DNA of 10,333 nt from Triparma columacea (lineage: Eukaryota; Sar; Bolidophyceae; Parmales; Triparmaceae). The notes under the pieces were generated by a model that saw nothing but the letters and a program-made list of their open reading frames with translations, was not told where the DNA came from and did no database searches. Below are positions 1-7,783 of the stretch, piece after piece. The position numbers and the translations under genes are program-made. Where the stretch lies: assembly GCA_030267965.1 (NCBI GenBank), contig BRYA01000411.1, positions 7,830-18,162 on the forward strand. The letters run 5' to 3'. How positions within the stretch are numbered: the first letter of the stretch is position 1; every line of letters starts with the position of its first letter.

Positions 1-146
1 CTCGTACGCACATTCTCGTCCTGCACGGGGACCAGGGTCCAGAGCATCTTCTCCCCCCCCCCCTCGCTCTCCTTGCCACTGCTCTCTTCATCACCCTCAC
101 CCAGAGCCGCGTCGAGCTTGGCCTGCATCTCAGCGTCCCCGTCCAT
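1..146 (-). CDS. N-terminus of an unidentified acidic protein (partial, runs off the window)
   Basis: On the minus strand an ATG at 146-144 opens a frame with no stop down to position 1 (48 full codons). The start context is AACATGG, which fits a eukaryotic initiator, and an in-frame TAA lies upstream at 200-198, so this is the first possible Met of this frame. The peptide begins MDGDAEMQAKLDAALGEG, continues through an acidic, Ser/Gly-rich stretch, and then reads LWTLVPVQDENVRT, which looks like the start of a folded region. A run of 11 C (53-63 on the plus strand) encodes the GGG within it, so an indel there would shift the frame. I do not recognise the family. It is divergent to the phospholipase D gene. 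It could also be an untranslated or spurious frame. Confidence 0.45.
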   Translation of the reverse strand, partial: MDGDAEMQAKLDAALGEGDEESSGKESEGGGEKMLWTLVPVQDENVRT

Positions 147-468
147 GTTATTTTGTTTTAAACCGAAAGGCTCAACGGGGGGGAAGCAGGTTATGGATTA
201 AAAAAACACTCTCACAATCTTTGCTGACACGGAACAACCCTGTCGCTGGTAAGCTCTGCTTGTTTTTCCTCTTTAACGGAAAAGTAGACCACGGAACGAC
301 GGCGGAGACTAGCTGAGGCAATCAGGCCAAGAATGTGCTACTTTACGCTGCAAAACCAAACAAGGGTAGGGCGAAAAAAATTGGAGCTGAGACCGAAATC
401 GTTGGGGTGCCCGGTGACTGCAGTTTTTTCTCCCCCTTCAAACACAAACTCAACCGTCTTACCAACCA
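147..468. promoter_or_regulatory. Divergent intergenic region, probable bidirectional promoter
   Basis: This 322-bp stretch separates the two divergent start codons at 146 (minus) and 469 (plus). It holds A/T-rich patches (TTTTGTTTTAAAC near 151-163, TTAAAAAAACACTC near 198-211) but no convincing TATA box, and no frame in it looks coding. A promoter role is inferred from gene arrangement only. Confidence 0.35.
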
Positions 469-3400
469 ATGACCACTGCAACCAAGATGTCGAAGGTCCA
501 TGCAGTCGATAAACTCACGCCCGTCCCGCAATTGTGAGTTTCCAAGTGATTTCCACCCCTCCCCCCCCGGCATTACCCGCAGACAGGGGGGACCTTGGGC
601 AAACACACCCTCCCCCCTTCCTTACTGTGCAGACCAAACACGACTAAATCGCTGACCCCCCCTCCCCCCCTCCTCCACCCGCCCACCAACCCCACACCCT
701 GGCTCTCCCCCACGCCCCCCTCTCCAACTTCGTCCACCCACCTTGAAGAAACAATACAGGAAACCTGGAAGGTCTGAAGGAGGAAGAAACCAACGACTAC
801 TCTTCCCTCCCCCCCGACCCCCAGCGCGTCCTCCTCTCCGCCCCCGTAATCCAGATGATGCGTACCTCCGTAATAAAGGAGCGTCCCAAGGACATTATCC
901 TCCACACCATGAAGCTCACTTACCGTGGCTGGGTTTGGTACATCACGGTGAGGAGGACGCCGCTTAGGAACCTTTATAGCGCGATGGCGAGACACGAGAA
1001 CCCGGGGAAACTTAAGAAGGTGAGGAAGGAGGTGAGGGGGGGGGAAGAAGAAGGGGCAGAAAAGCCCAAGGCCGACGGATGCCATGGCGGCCAACGGGGA
1101 GCAACGCAGGGAGGACATCTTTAAAGCCCTTGGGTTTCAAAGACCTTGGGCTTCAACGACCTTGCTTTTCAGACAGCACTAACCCCCCCCACCCCCCTCC
1201 CCCCCTCCCCCCCAAGATTGTACACAAACAAACGTCCTCCAGCAGTGAGAACTCCGTGTATCACCGCGCAGATCGTGAGCAATCCGTAATGGAGCACCAC
1301 TACCATGAGCCGAACTCCGCCCGCAGCAGGGCCTCCCTCTTCTCGTCCTCCCAACGGAACGACGAGGGTGGGTCGGTGAAGGGGTCCAAGGGAGAGATCC
1401 ACCACTTCAGGATGTACAGGAAGATCATATCGAGGAAAATGTACAAGGTGGACGAGGACTCCATCACCTATCAAAAGAAGGTGAGAATGCACAACAACGA
1501 CCCGGGCTCTGTAGCAAAATCATATCTTTCTTCGCCCCCCCCCCCCCCAGCTAACGCAACCCCCCCCTCCCCCCCCCCTCCCCCCCTCCCAGGTCATCAA
1601 GGAATACTTCGAGGCCCTCCTGGGGAACCCGACCCTTCGGAACAAGCCAGAGCTGCTCGAGGCCCTTGAGCTCTCCCCCGTTTCCTTTGACCCCAGCCTG
1701 GGCCCCTCCTTCAAGGAGGGCTTCATCAAGGCGCGGTGCTCCGCGGACACCTCAGACAGGCTCTTCAAGACCGAGGCCGACAGGGCCTTGTGCGGCAACT
1801 TCTGCGGGGAGGGAGGCGGAGTCAACTGCTGCTGCTGCGTCTGCTTCTGCTTCCGCAAGAAGGCCACCATCAAGCGGCGGCTGCGGTTCTGGGCCGTCCT
1901 CAAGAACTCCTCCCTCTCCTTTTACAACAACCGGTCCTGCACGAAGCTAGTCGACGTCATATCCTTCCAGCCCTCAACCGTGGTCTCTGACGCCCTCGTG
2001 TCTACGGGGTCCCGACACGGCATGGTGATCGTGGACACGTGCTGGATGGCGGAAATGAAATGCGACTCCCAGATACAGCAGAAGCAGTGGGTCGCCGTGA
2101 TCAAGTCCGCCATCGTGCAGTGCCCCTGGGTGGAGAAAGAAAGATTTAAATACGAGCCCCGAAACTCGGGATCCCTCGTCACCCACAGGTCAATGTCCTC
2201 CTTCGCCCAGTGGTTCATATCACCCAAGGACCTCTGGATCAACATCCACGACTCCCTCCTCGCCGCCAAGAAGCAGGTCTTAATAGCAGGCTGGTGGATC
2301 TCCCCGGAGATCTACCTGAAGCGCCCCCACTCAGAGTTCCCGGAATCTAGGCTCGACAAGGTGATTGAGAAGATTGCCGCTAGAGGTGTCAAGGTCTACC
2401 TCCTTCAGGTATGTAGTGTAGGGGGGGGGGTGCATCGGTCGGCTCGTCCTATCTATCAAAGTTACCGAATTTGTTGGTTGCTGACTCCCCCCCTCCTCCC
2501 CTCAGTTTCGCGAACCAAAGGTAATGCCCTTGAAGTCAGAGTGGACCAGGGAATGCTTCCTGGGCCTCAACAATGGACACAAAAACATCCAGTACCTTCG
2601 CCACGGCGATGTCACATTCCCTTACATGTTTAGTCATCACGAAAAGCTCGTCATCATCGACCAAGATCTTGCCTTCGTGGGGGGCGTCGACCTCTCTTTG
2701 GGAAGGTGGGACACGAACGAGTACAAGCTCCGCGACGACGGTCCCAAGGAGAAGCAGCTCTGGGTCGGTAAGGACTATCAGAACCCTCGCATCAAGGACT
2801 ACGTTGATGTCCACAAGGCCATGGAGGACAACCCAGGACCCGGCATGAATCGCGCCAACGTCCCCCGCATGCCCCGAAGGGACATACACATGCGGGTGTT
2901 CGGGCAGACCGCGCTCGACGTGGCCTGGCACTTCATCCAGCGCTGGAACTACACGCGCTACGTCTCAAAGTCCAAGGGCCACGGGGTTGACCCCCTGTGC
3001 ATTTACGGAGCCGGGGCGGCGGCGATGATGTCCAGCGACCACGAAAGGCACCAGCAACACATTGAAACCGAGCAGGGTAGCGATCTCCACGAGGGGGGCA
3101 GTGCAGGGCACTTCACCCACCTCGTCGGGAAGATTAATTCTCGTCCAGACCTCGACAATACGATATCCGACGAAATTCAGGACAACTCCAACGAAAGCTT
3201 GTCTATGTCTGGGAGGAGCGAACTATCGGTCTCAGTCTACAAGGAACCCAGATCTTCCAGCAGGCTAAGCCTGAGCATCAGTGGGAGGTTGGGGAAAGGC
3301 GGCGGAGGCAGCAACGATAAGAAAGGCGTTAGCGGCGGTCGGCGACCGTCTATTATGGAATCCATGAAGCGCAGAATGTCGATTACACCTCCAACACCTC

Positions 3401-5339
3401 AACCGCGCTTGTCGCAGTCGGCAATCATCACAAAGCCGGAGTCAGTGGACGACAGTGAGTGGAATGGGATGTCCACAAAGCAGCGCAGGAAGAGCGTCAT
3501 GGGGTCCACGATAGAGGTCAATGGGAAGGAAGTGAAGGTGCAGGACTTGCAGAATCAGGACGAGAGATCCGTCATACCCTTTAGCTACGAGGAGGGCAAC
3601 AACAACCAGAGGTCCAGGATGATTAATAACCTGTCCGTCCAGATGTCAAATACGGGCACCACCAATCTCAACGTCATGGGGAGCGTTACGGAGAGGGACG
3701 CGGCTTTCCTCCCAACCCTCAGCGCACCAGAGGCACCTCTTCCCAAGAGAGCGAGGGGGACGAGCTTCCTCCAAAAAATTTCCACAACACAGCAGCAACT
3801 TGACGAGAGGCGGGCGTCGGGAAGGATTTTGAAAAGAAGAAAGACAATACAGGAGGAAGAAGACAGCGACGAATCAGATTCAGACAGCGACGGGGAAAGC
3901 ACCAACGAAAAGGGTGAAAAAAATGTTGGCGACGAAGTATCAAACGATTATGGAATGATTCTCGGGCAGCAGTACGCCCCACTCTCTGACTGCACAGGAA
4001 ATCCGCTCCCAGTCAGGTGCCACCTCCTGCGGTCACTCGGGAGGTGGAGTGGAGGACTTTTGGAGACTGAGAAGGGAATCCAGGACGCGTACAGGCACTT
4101 CATCGAGACAGCGCAGCACTACATCTACATCGAGGTAAGTGCGAGGGAGCTGGGTCGTGGTTGGATGTGACGAGCAAAGCTAGTCACACGTATTTCTCGT
4201 CATGCATAAATCGTCACCCCGCTCCTCCGCCTCCGCTCTGACCTGACCCCCCCAACCCCTCCTCCACCCCTCAACCACAGAACCAATTCTTTGTCTCGGG
4301 TATGAGAGGCAACGGTAGGGTGACCAACACACTGGCTCAGTGCTTGTACGCAAGGATCACGAAGGCGGCCATGAGCAAGAGCAAGTTCAAGGTCCTCATT
4401 CTTATCCCTTTGCTGCCCGCCATGGAGGGCCCCATGAAGGGAGGAGCGTTGAGTAGCATCGCGGGGGTCATGTACTGGCAGTACAGGTCCATCTGCAGCG
4501 GGGGAAACTCCCTGATCGAGAATCTGGAGAAGGCAGGCGTGGACTGGAAGCAATACATCAAGTTCATTGGCCTTCGCAACTACGAAAAGATGAGCACGGG
4601 GTGGCAGACGGAAATGGTTTATATCCACAGCAAACTAATGATAGTGGATGACAGGGCGACGATAATCGGCAGCGCAAACTTTAACGACAGGAGCATGGTG
4701 GGCAACAAGGATAGCGAAATATGCATCCTCACGGAAGATACTCAGTTTGAAGACGGAAGGATGGGGAACGCGAGCTACAGGGCGGGCAGGTTCAGCAAGA
4801 GCCTGAGGATGAAGTGCTGGGCCGAATTTTGCGGCATAGACATGGAGGACGCCGAGGGCTTGAAGAATATCGAGGACCCTAGCTGCGACGAAACTTGGGA
4901 GTATCTGAGAAAGCTGGCGATCAACAACACGGTCAAGTATGAGCAGGTCTTCAGGGACTTGGTCCCCTCCAACCGCATCAGGAAGGGCGAAGACTTGCAC
5001 GGCACGGGAACTTCAAGCGGGGAGGTAAAAGACGCAGACTTCAAGAGGAGGATGAGCATGTCCCCGGCAGAGGTGTCCCCTGAAGACCTTCTCAAGCTCC
5101 AAGAGGGGGCGAATGGTGCCAACGCCGGGGGGTTTGGCGCCACTTTCGATGCAATGCAGGCTCTCAACATCGCCAGAGAAACTTTAAATGTAAAGTCGCA
5201 TGCCCAGCAAACCAAGAAGAAGGCCATCAACATGCTTGAATCCGTCCAAGGTTTCTTGGTGGACTGGCCACTAGAGTTCATGAAGGAAGAGTTCAGCACT
5301 CTACACCCAACGGCGCTGCCTGGGGAGATATTCAAGTAA
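469..5339 (+). CDS. PLD: PX-PH phospholipase D (PLD1/PLD-zeta type), six exons
   Basis: Hydrolyses phosphatidylcholine to phosphatidic acid and choline at membranes (family knowledge). Exons: 469-533, 749-1019, 1217-1480, 1593-2408, 2506-4134, 4281-5339; 4104 nt, 1367 aa, all junctions in phase. A PX-like segment covers about residues 58-112 and is followed by a Ser-rich insert. A cysteine cluster (C267, C271, C279-C282, C284, C286) precedes a PH domain at about 288-375, as in plant PLD-zeta. The first catalytic motif is H517-x-K519-x4-D524 (SHHEKLVIID). The second is H1131-x-K1133-x4-D1138 (HSKLMIVDD), followed by GSANFNDRS. The IENQFF motif is split by the last intron. A low-complexity insert (about 640-950) separates the halves, with RRxS sites and an acidic run. 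The C-terminus (GFLVDWPLEF...EIFK) matches the usual PLD ending, so the enzyme looks complete. Exon 1 and its start are the least certain part; an alternative start is ATG 855. Confidence 0.93.
534..748 (+). other. PLD intron 1 (predicted)
   Basis: The donor is GTGAGT right after exon 1 (phase 2). A CTGAC branch-like motif lies at 652-656. From there the sequence is pyrimidine-rich with no AG until GAAG at 748, and this acceptor restores the PX-exon frame exactly. The branch-to-acceptor distance (about 92 nt) is longer than in the other introns. Confidence 0.55.
1020..1216 (+). other. PLD intron 2 (197 bp)
   Basis: The donor AAG|GTGAGG follows the PX exon. A CTAAC motif at 1179-1183 is followed by a nearly pure C tract, and the first AG is at 1215-1216. 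Both flanking exons are in phase 0. Confidence 0.8.
1129..1168 (+). repeat. Short 16-bp tandem repeat inside PLD intron 2
   Basis: CTTGGGTTTCAAAGAC (1129-1144) is followed by CTTGGGCTTCAACGAC (1145-1160) and a partial third copy starting CTTGCTTTTC. It lies wholly in the intron, upstream of the branch-like motif. Confidence 0.6.
1481..1592 (+). other. PLD intron 3 (112 bp)
   Basis: The donor is AAG|GTGAGA. CTAAC lies at 1551-1555, followed by runs of 7-9 C and the first AG at 1591-1592. Removal joins ...ITYQKK to VIKEYFEALL in phase 0. Confidence 0.9.
2409..2505 (+). other. PLD intron 4 (97 bp)
   Basis: The donor is CAG|GTATGT. CTGAC lies at 2481-2485 and the first AG is at 2504-2505. Removal joins VKVYLLQ to FREPKVMPLK in phase 0, as expected just before the first HKD motif. 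Confidence 0.95.
4135..4280 (+). other. PLD intron 5 (146 bp)
   Basis: The donor is GAG|GTAAGT. CTGAC occurs twice at 4238-4247 and the first AG after them is at 4279-4280. Removal reconstitutes the conserved YIYIE|NQFFVSGM motif of PLD enzymes, which confirms the junction. Confidence 0.97.
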
Positions 5340-6001
5340 AGTAAATTCGTTGAGTTGAATGAACAGAATAGGATCAGCCTTGCGAAAGCAGTCCTCGACA
5401 CAGTACTTTCCGAACATGTTCGACAAGTCTAGCCTTGTAGACCCACCTCAACCTTGATTTCTGCAGCCCCGACACCATCCCTAACCCTCCTATATGTAAG
5501 TGAGGGTTGGGAGGAAGGGCAAATCTATTTAAGGCTAAATTCGCGTCTACTCCGATTTTTGAGGCCTTTAAACCGTTTCTTATTTCAATTTTGCTTCGTT
5601 TGACGACAATTTGTATTCACTTCTTTCCGCAAACCTTTCATTTCCACCACAACACTCGAGAACTTGCAAAACATTTTTGTTGTTTTTCTGTTTGTGAAGT
5701 GCATCGGGGAGGATATTCGGAGGTAAGTGACGCTTTGTGGATCGGTAAGACGGCAGTGGGGTGACTGGGCCGACTCGCAACTTGGGAGAAAAGAGCCAGG
5801 GAAGAGCCATGCCCCAAACGCCCTGGCGAAACCCAAACCACATCCCAAACTTTCGCCGGAATTTGTCGTCAAAAAAATGGAGAAAAAATGGACAAAGTTT
5901 ATTGCGAGGAATTTTGTTTTGTTTCAATGTCGCGCAATCGAAAATTAATTCCGACGTCTAACCTCGCCTTACTTCCGCCCACCCGTAAAATTTCGCGCAC
6001 T
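5340..6001. other. Intergenic region downstream of PLD
   Basis: No recognisable protein or structural RNA. The PLD 3' UTR must lie at its left end, but no AATAAA signal is visible there. An inverted repeat AACCCTC/GAGGGTT (5483-5489 and 5502-5508, 12-nt loop) could form a hairpin. The middle (about 5540-5700) is T-rich on the plus strand. A consensus splice donor is present at 5723, described in the next entry. Confidence 0.6.
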
Positions 6002-6198
6002 TGCAGGCATTTTTAACTCCCGAAAACCCTCCTAAAAGCACCTCCAGAGGAGTCCTAGCAACCTTAATCAACTTCGCGACAAGGCTCCTCCTGCTCGATT
6101 GCATAGATACATCTAGTCGACCGATTTGTGCTTTTAGACTGACCCGTAACACTTCCACGCGTCAGCACCACTACCTTTTCTGCAAGGCCTGTCGGTGA
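5504..6198 (+). other. Possible unrecognised spliced transcript
   Basis: A perfect donor GAG|GTAAGT at 5723 is followed by CTAAC at 5958-5962, and the first AG after it is TTGCAG at 6005-6006. This is the same layout as the confirmed introns. Removing 5723-6006 joins two open frames in phase 0: 5504-5722 (no ATG, preceded by TGA at 5501-5503) and 6007-6198, ending TGA. The joined peptide resembles no family I know and enters the satellite array. It could be the 3' part of a small gene, a non-coding RNA, or chance. Confidence 0.22.
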
Positions 6199-7109
6199 CT
6201 TCCTCCCGTTGAGTACCCTCAATCACCACTGCGGCAACGCTCCTCCAGCTTGATTGCATAAATACATCTAGTTGACCGATTTGTGCGTGTCGACCGACCC
6301 GTAACTCTTCCACACGTCAGTACAAGCACCTTACCTGCAAGGCCTGTCGGTGACTGCCTCCCGTTGAGTACCCTCAATCACCACTGCGGCAACGCTCATC
6401 CAACTTGATTGCATAAATACATCTAGTCGACCGATTTGTGCGTGTAGACCGACCCGTAACACTTCCACGCGTCAGCACCACTACCTTACCTGCAAGGCCT
6501 GTCGGTGACTGCCTCCTGTTGAGTACCCCCAATCACCTCCACGGCAACGCTCCTCCTGCTCGAGCGCGTTTGTATACCGACACCACCGATACGTACGTGT
6601 AGACCGACCGTAACACTTCCACGCGTCAGCACCACTACCTTTCCTGCAAGGCCTGTCGGTGACTTTCTCCCGTTGAGTACCCTCAATCACCTCCACGGCA
6701 ACGCTCCTCCAGCTTGATTGCATAAATACATCTAGTCGACCGATTTGTGCGTGTAGACCGACCCGTAACACTCCACGCGTCAGCACAAGCACCTTACCTG
6801 CAAGGCCTGTCGGTTGACATCCTCCCGTTGAGTGCCCTCAATCACCTCCACGGCAACGCTCCTCCAGCTTGAGCGCGTTTATATACTGACACTACCGATA
6901 CGAACGTGTATATCGACCTGCGGCGCTTCTACGCACCTGCATTACTTACTTGCTTGCAAGGCCTTCTTGGTGACTCTCCAACTCAGAGCAGTTCCGGCGC
7001 CCTGAATCACCACCGCGGCAAGGCTCCTCCTGCTTGAGTGCGTATATATACCGACACCACCGATACCTACGTGTATATCGACCCGTAACGCTTCTGCTTG
7101 CCAGCACCT
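6002..7109 (+). repeat. Tandem satellite, about seven 155-bp units in two variants
   Basis: The landmark TGCAAGGCCTGTCGGTGACT recurs at 6181, 6336, 6491, 6645 and 6799. Degenerate copies start at 6002 (TGCAGGC) and 6955 (TGCAAGGCCTTCTTGGTGAC). Spacings are 179, 155, 155, 154, 154 and 156 bp. Each unit contains TTGAGTACCCTCAA or a variant (a short inverted repeat), then a CGGCAACGCTCCTCC block, and then one of two alternatives. Variant A carries GATTGCATAAATACATCTAG. Variant B carries a GCGTTTATATACYGACAC-like block. The order is A A A B A B B. The period is not a multiple of three, so frames do not carry across units and a protein repeat is unlikely. Divergence is greatest at the outer units. 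Confidence 0.93.
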
Positions 7110-7783
7110 CCTGCTTGAGCACGGTAAATACCTCAGGTTCAAAAGCAACATTTCCAGTGCCGCACACCATCCCCTCTGTTCAAGGTAAGAGTTCATAGCC
7201 CTCCCGGAGTAAATCATCTCATCTCTCCTTATTGCCAGTATTGTACAATAGCGCAACATTAAAATATTGAGCATTAATCCACTTGGACACCGCCTCGTGG
7301 AGAGGGGGGTTGGGGAGGTTGGGAGGAATTTAAAGCTTAGCGCTGAGGAGATTTTGCAGCATTTGTTGTTTCTAAATCTCACAATACCCCAATGAAGCCC
7401 CAATTATCATCCTCGCACCCTCAGAGCGTCCTCTACGCCCTCCTAATTTTGACCAAAGTCGCTCGTCTGCCACAGACGAGACAGTTCTGGTGTCTTAAGA
7501 AGTGGTCTCGGAAGTTGTTTGATTGTGTGAGGGCGGGAACACACCGAGTCGATTATCTCGTGTGCGCAACCCACCAAGCCTCAACCCTAAGCGCACACGT
7601 TCTGGGAGAGTCTGCAAAGGGAATTTATTCTGACTAAAGCATCTCCAGAAACCCTCCACCACAACACCTACCTCTGACGGGATTCGGTTGCACCGCGAAC
7701 CGAGGCAAGAAGAAAAATCCTGTGCGCATGATCGTGAATCGGGTGATCTAAAACTGCCGGGCTCAGCAACTGCGCATCTCACC
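7110..7783. other. Intergenic region upstream of the surface-protein gene
   Basis: No recognised gene. It begins with decayed satellite sequence. An AAG|GTAAGA donor-like site at 7185 and a CTCAG at 7762-7766, just before the start codon of the next gene, could bound a 5' UTR intron, but the branch and pyrimidine signals there are weak. An 81-codon ATG frame (7392-7637) has no recognisable features and is left unannotated. A perfect hairpin lies at 7462-7480. The promoter and 5' UTR of the downstream gene must lie here, but no TATA box is clear. Confidence 0.5.
7462..7480. other. Perfect 8-bp inverted repeat with 3-nt loop
   Basis: CTCGTCTG (7462-7469), loop CCA, then CAGACGAG (7473-7480). 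It is about 300 bp upstream of the surface-protein ATG. It may be an RNA hairpin in a leader, a dyad binding site, or chance. Confidence 0.5.

Noticed and set aside
573..1118. 181-codon minus-strand open frame opposite the first PLD exons
   Set aside because: It is the complement of pyrimidine-rich introns and PX coding sequence, giving Gly/Val-rich low complexity with no domain.
1520..1903. Minus-strand frame opposite PLD exon 4
   Set aside because: It reads through the poly-C intron as a Gly run and overlaps a well-supported exon.
6481..6792. Minus-strand frames across the satellite (103 and 66 codons)
   Set aside because: The 155-bp period is not divisible by three, so repeated peptides appear in shifting frames. 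No start context or family resemblance.
6002..7109. Possible CRISPR array or tRNA cluster in the 155-bp repeats
   Set aside because: Units are contiguous with no unique spacers, and no tRNA A/B boxes or cloverleaf can be drawn. Neighbouring genes are eukaryotic with introns.
6942..7403. 153-codon minus-strand frame covering satellite and upstream region
   Set aside because: It begins with TTG, overlaps the repeat array, and has no recognisable domain or splice support.
7392..7637. 81-codon plus-strand ATG frame upstream of the surface-protein gene
   Set aside because: No signal peptide, domain or composition typical of the neighbours. It could be an upstream ORF but is not supported as a gene.
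7655..7766. TCGGTT...AACCGA stem near 7684-7703 as an RNA gene
   Set aside because: A single 6-bp stem with no further conserved structure, so chance is a sufficient explanation.
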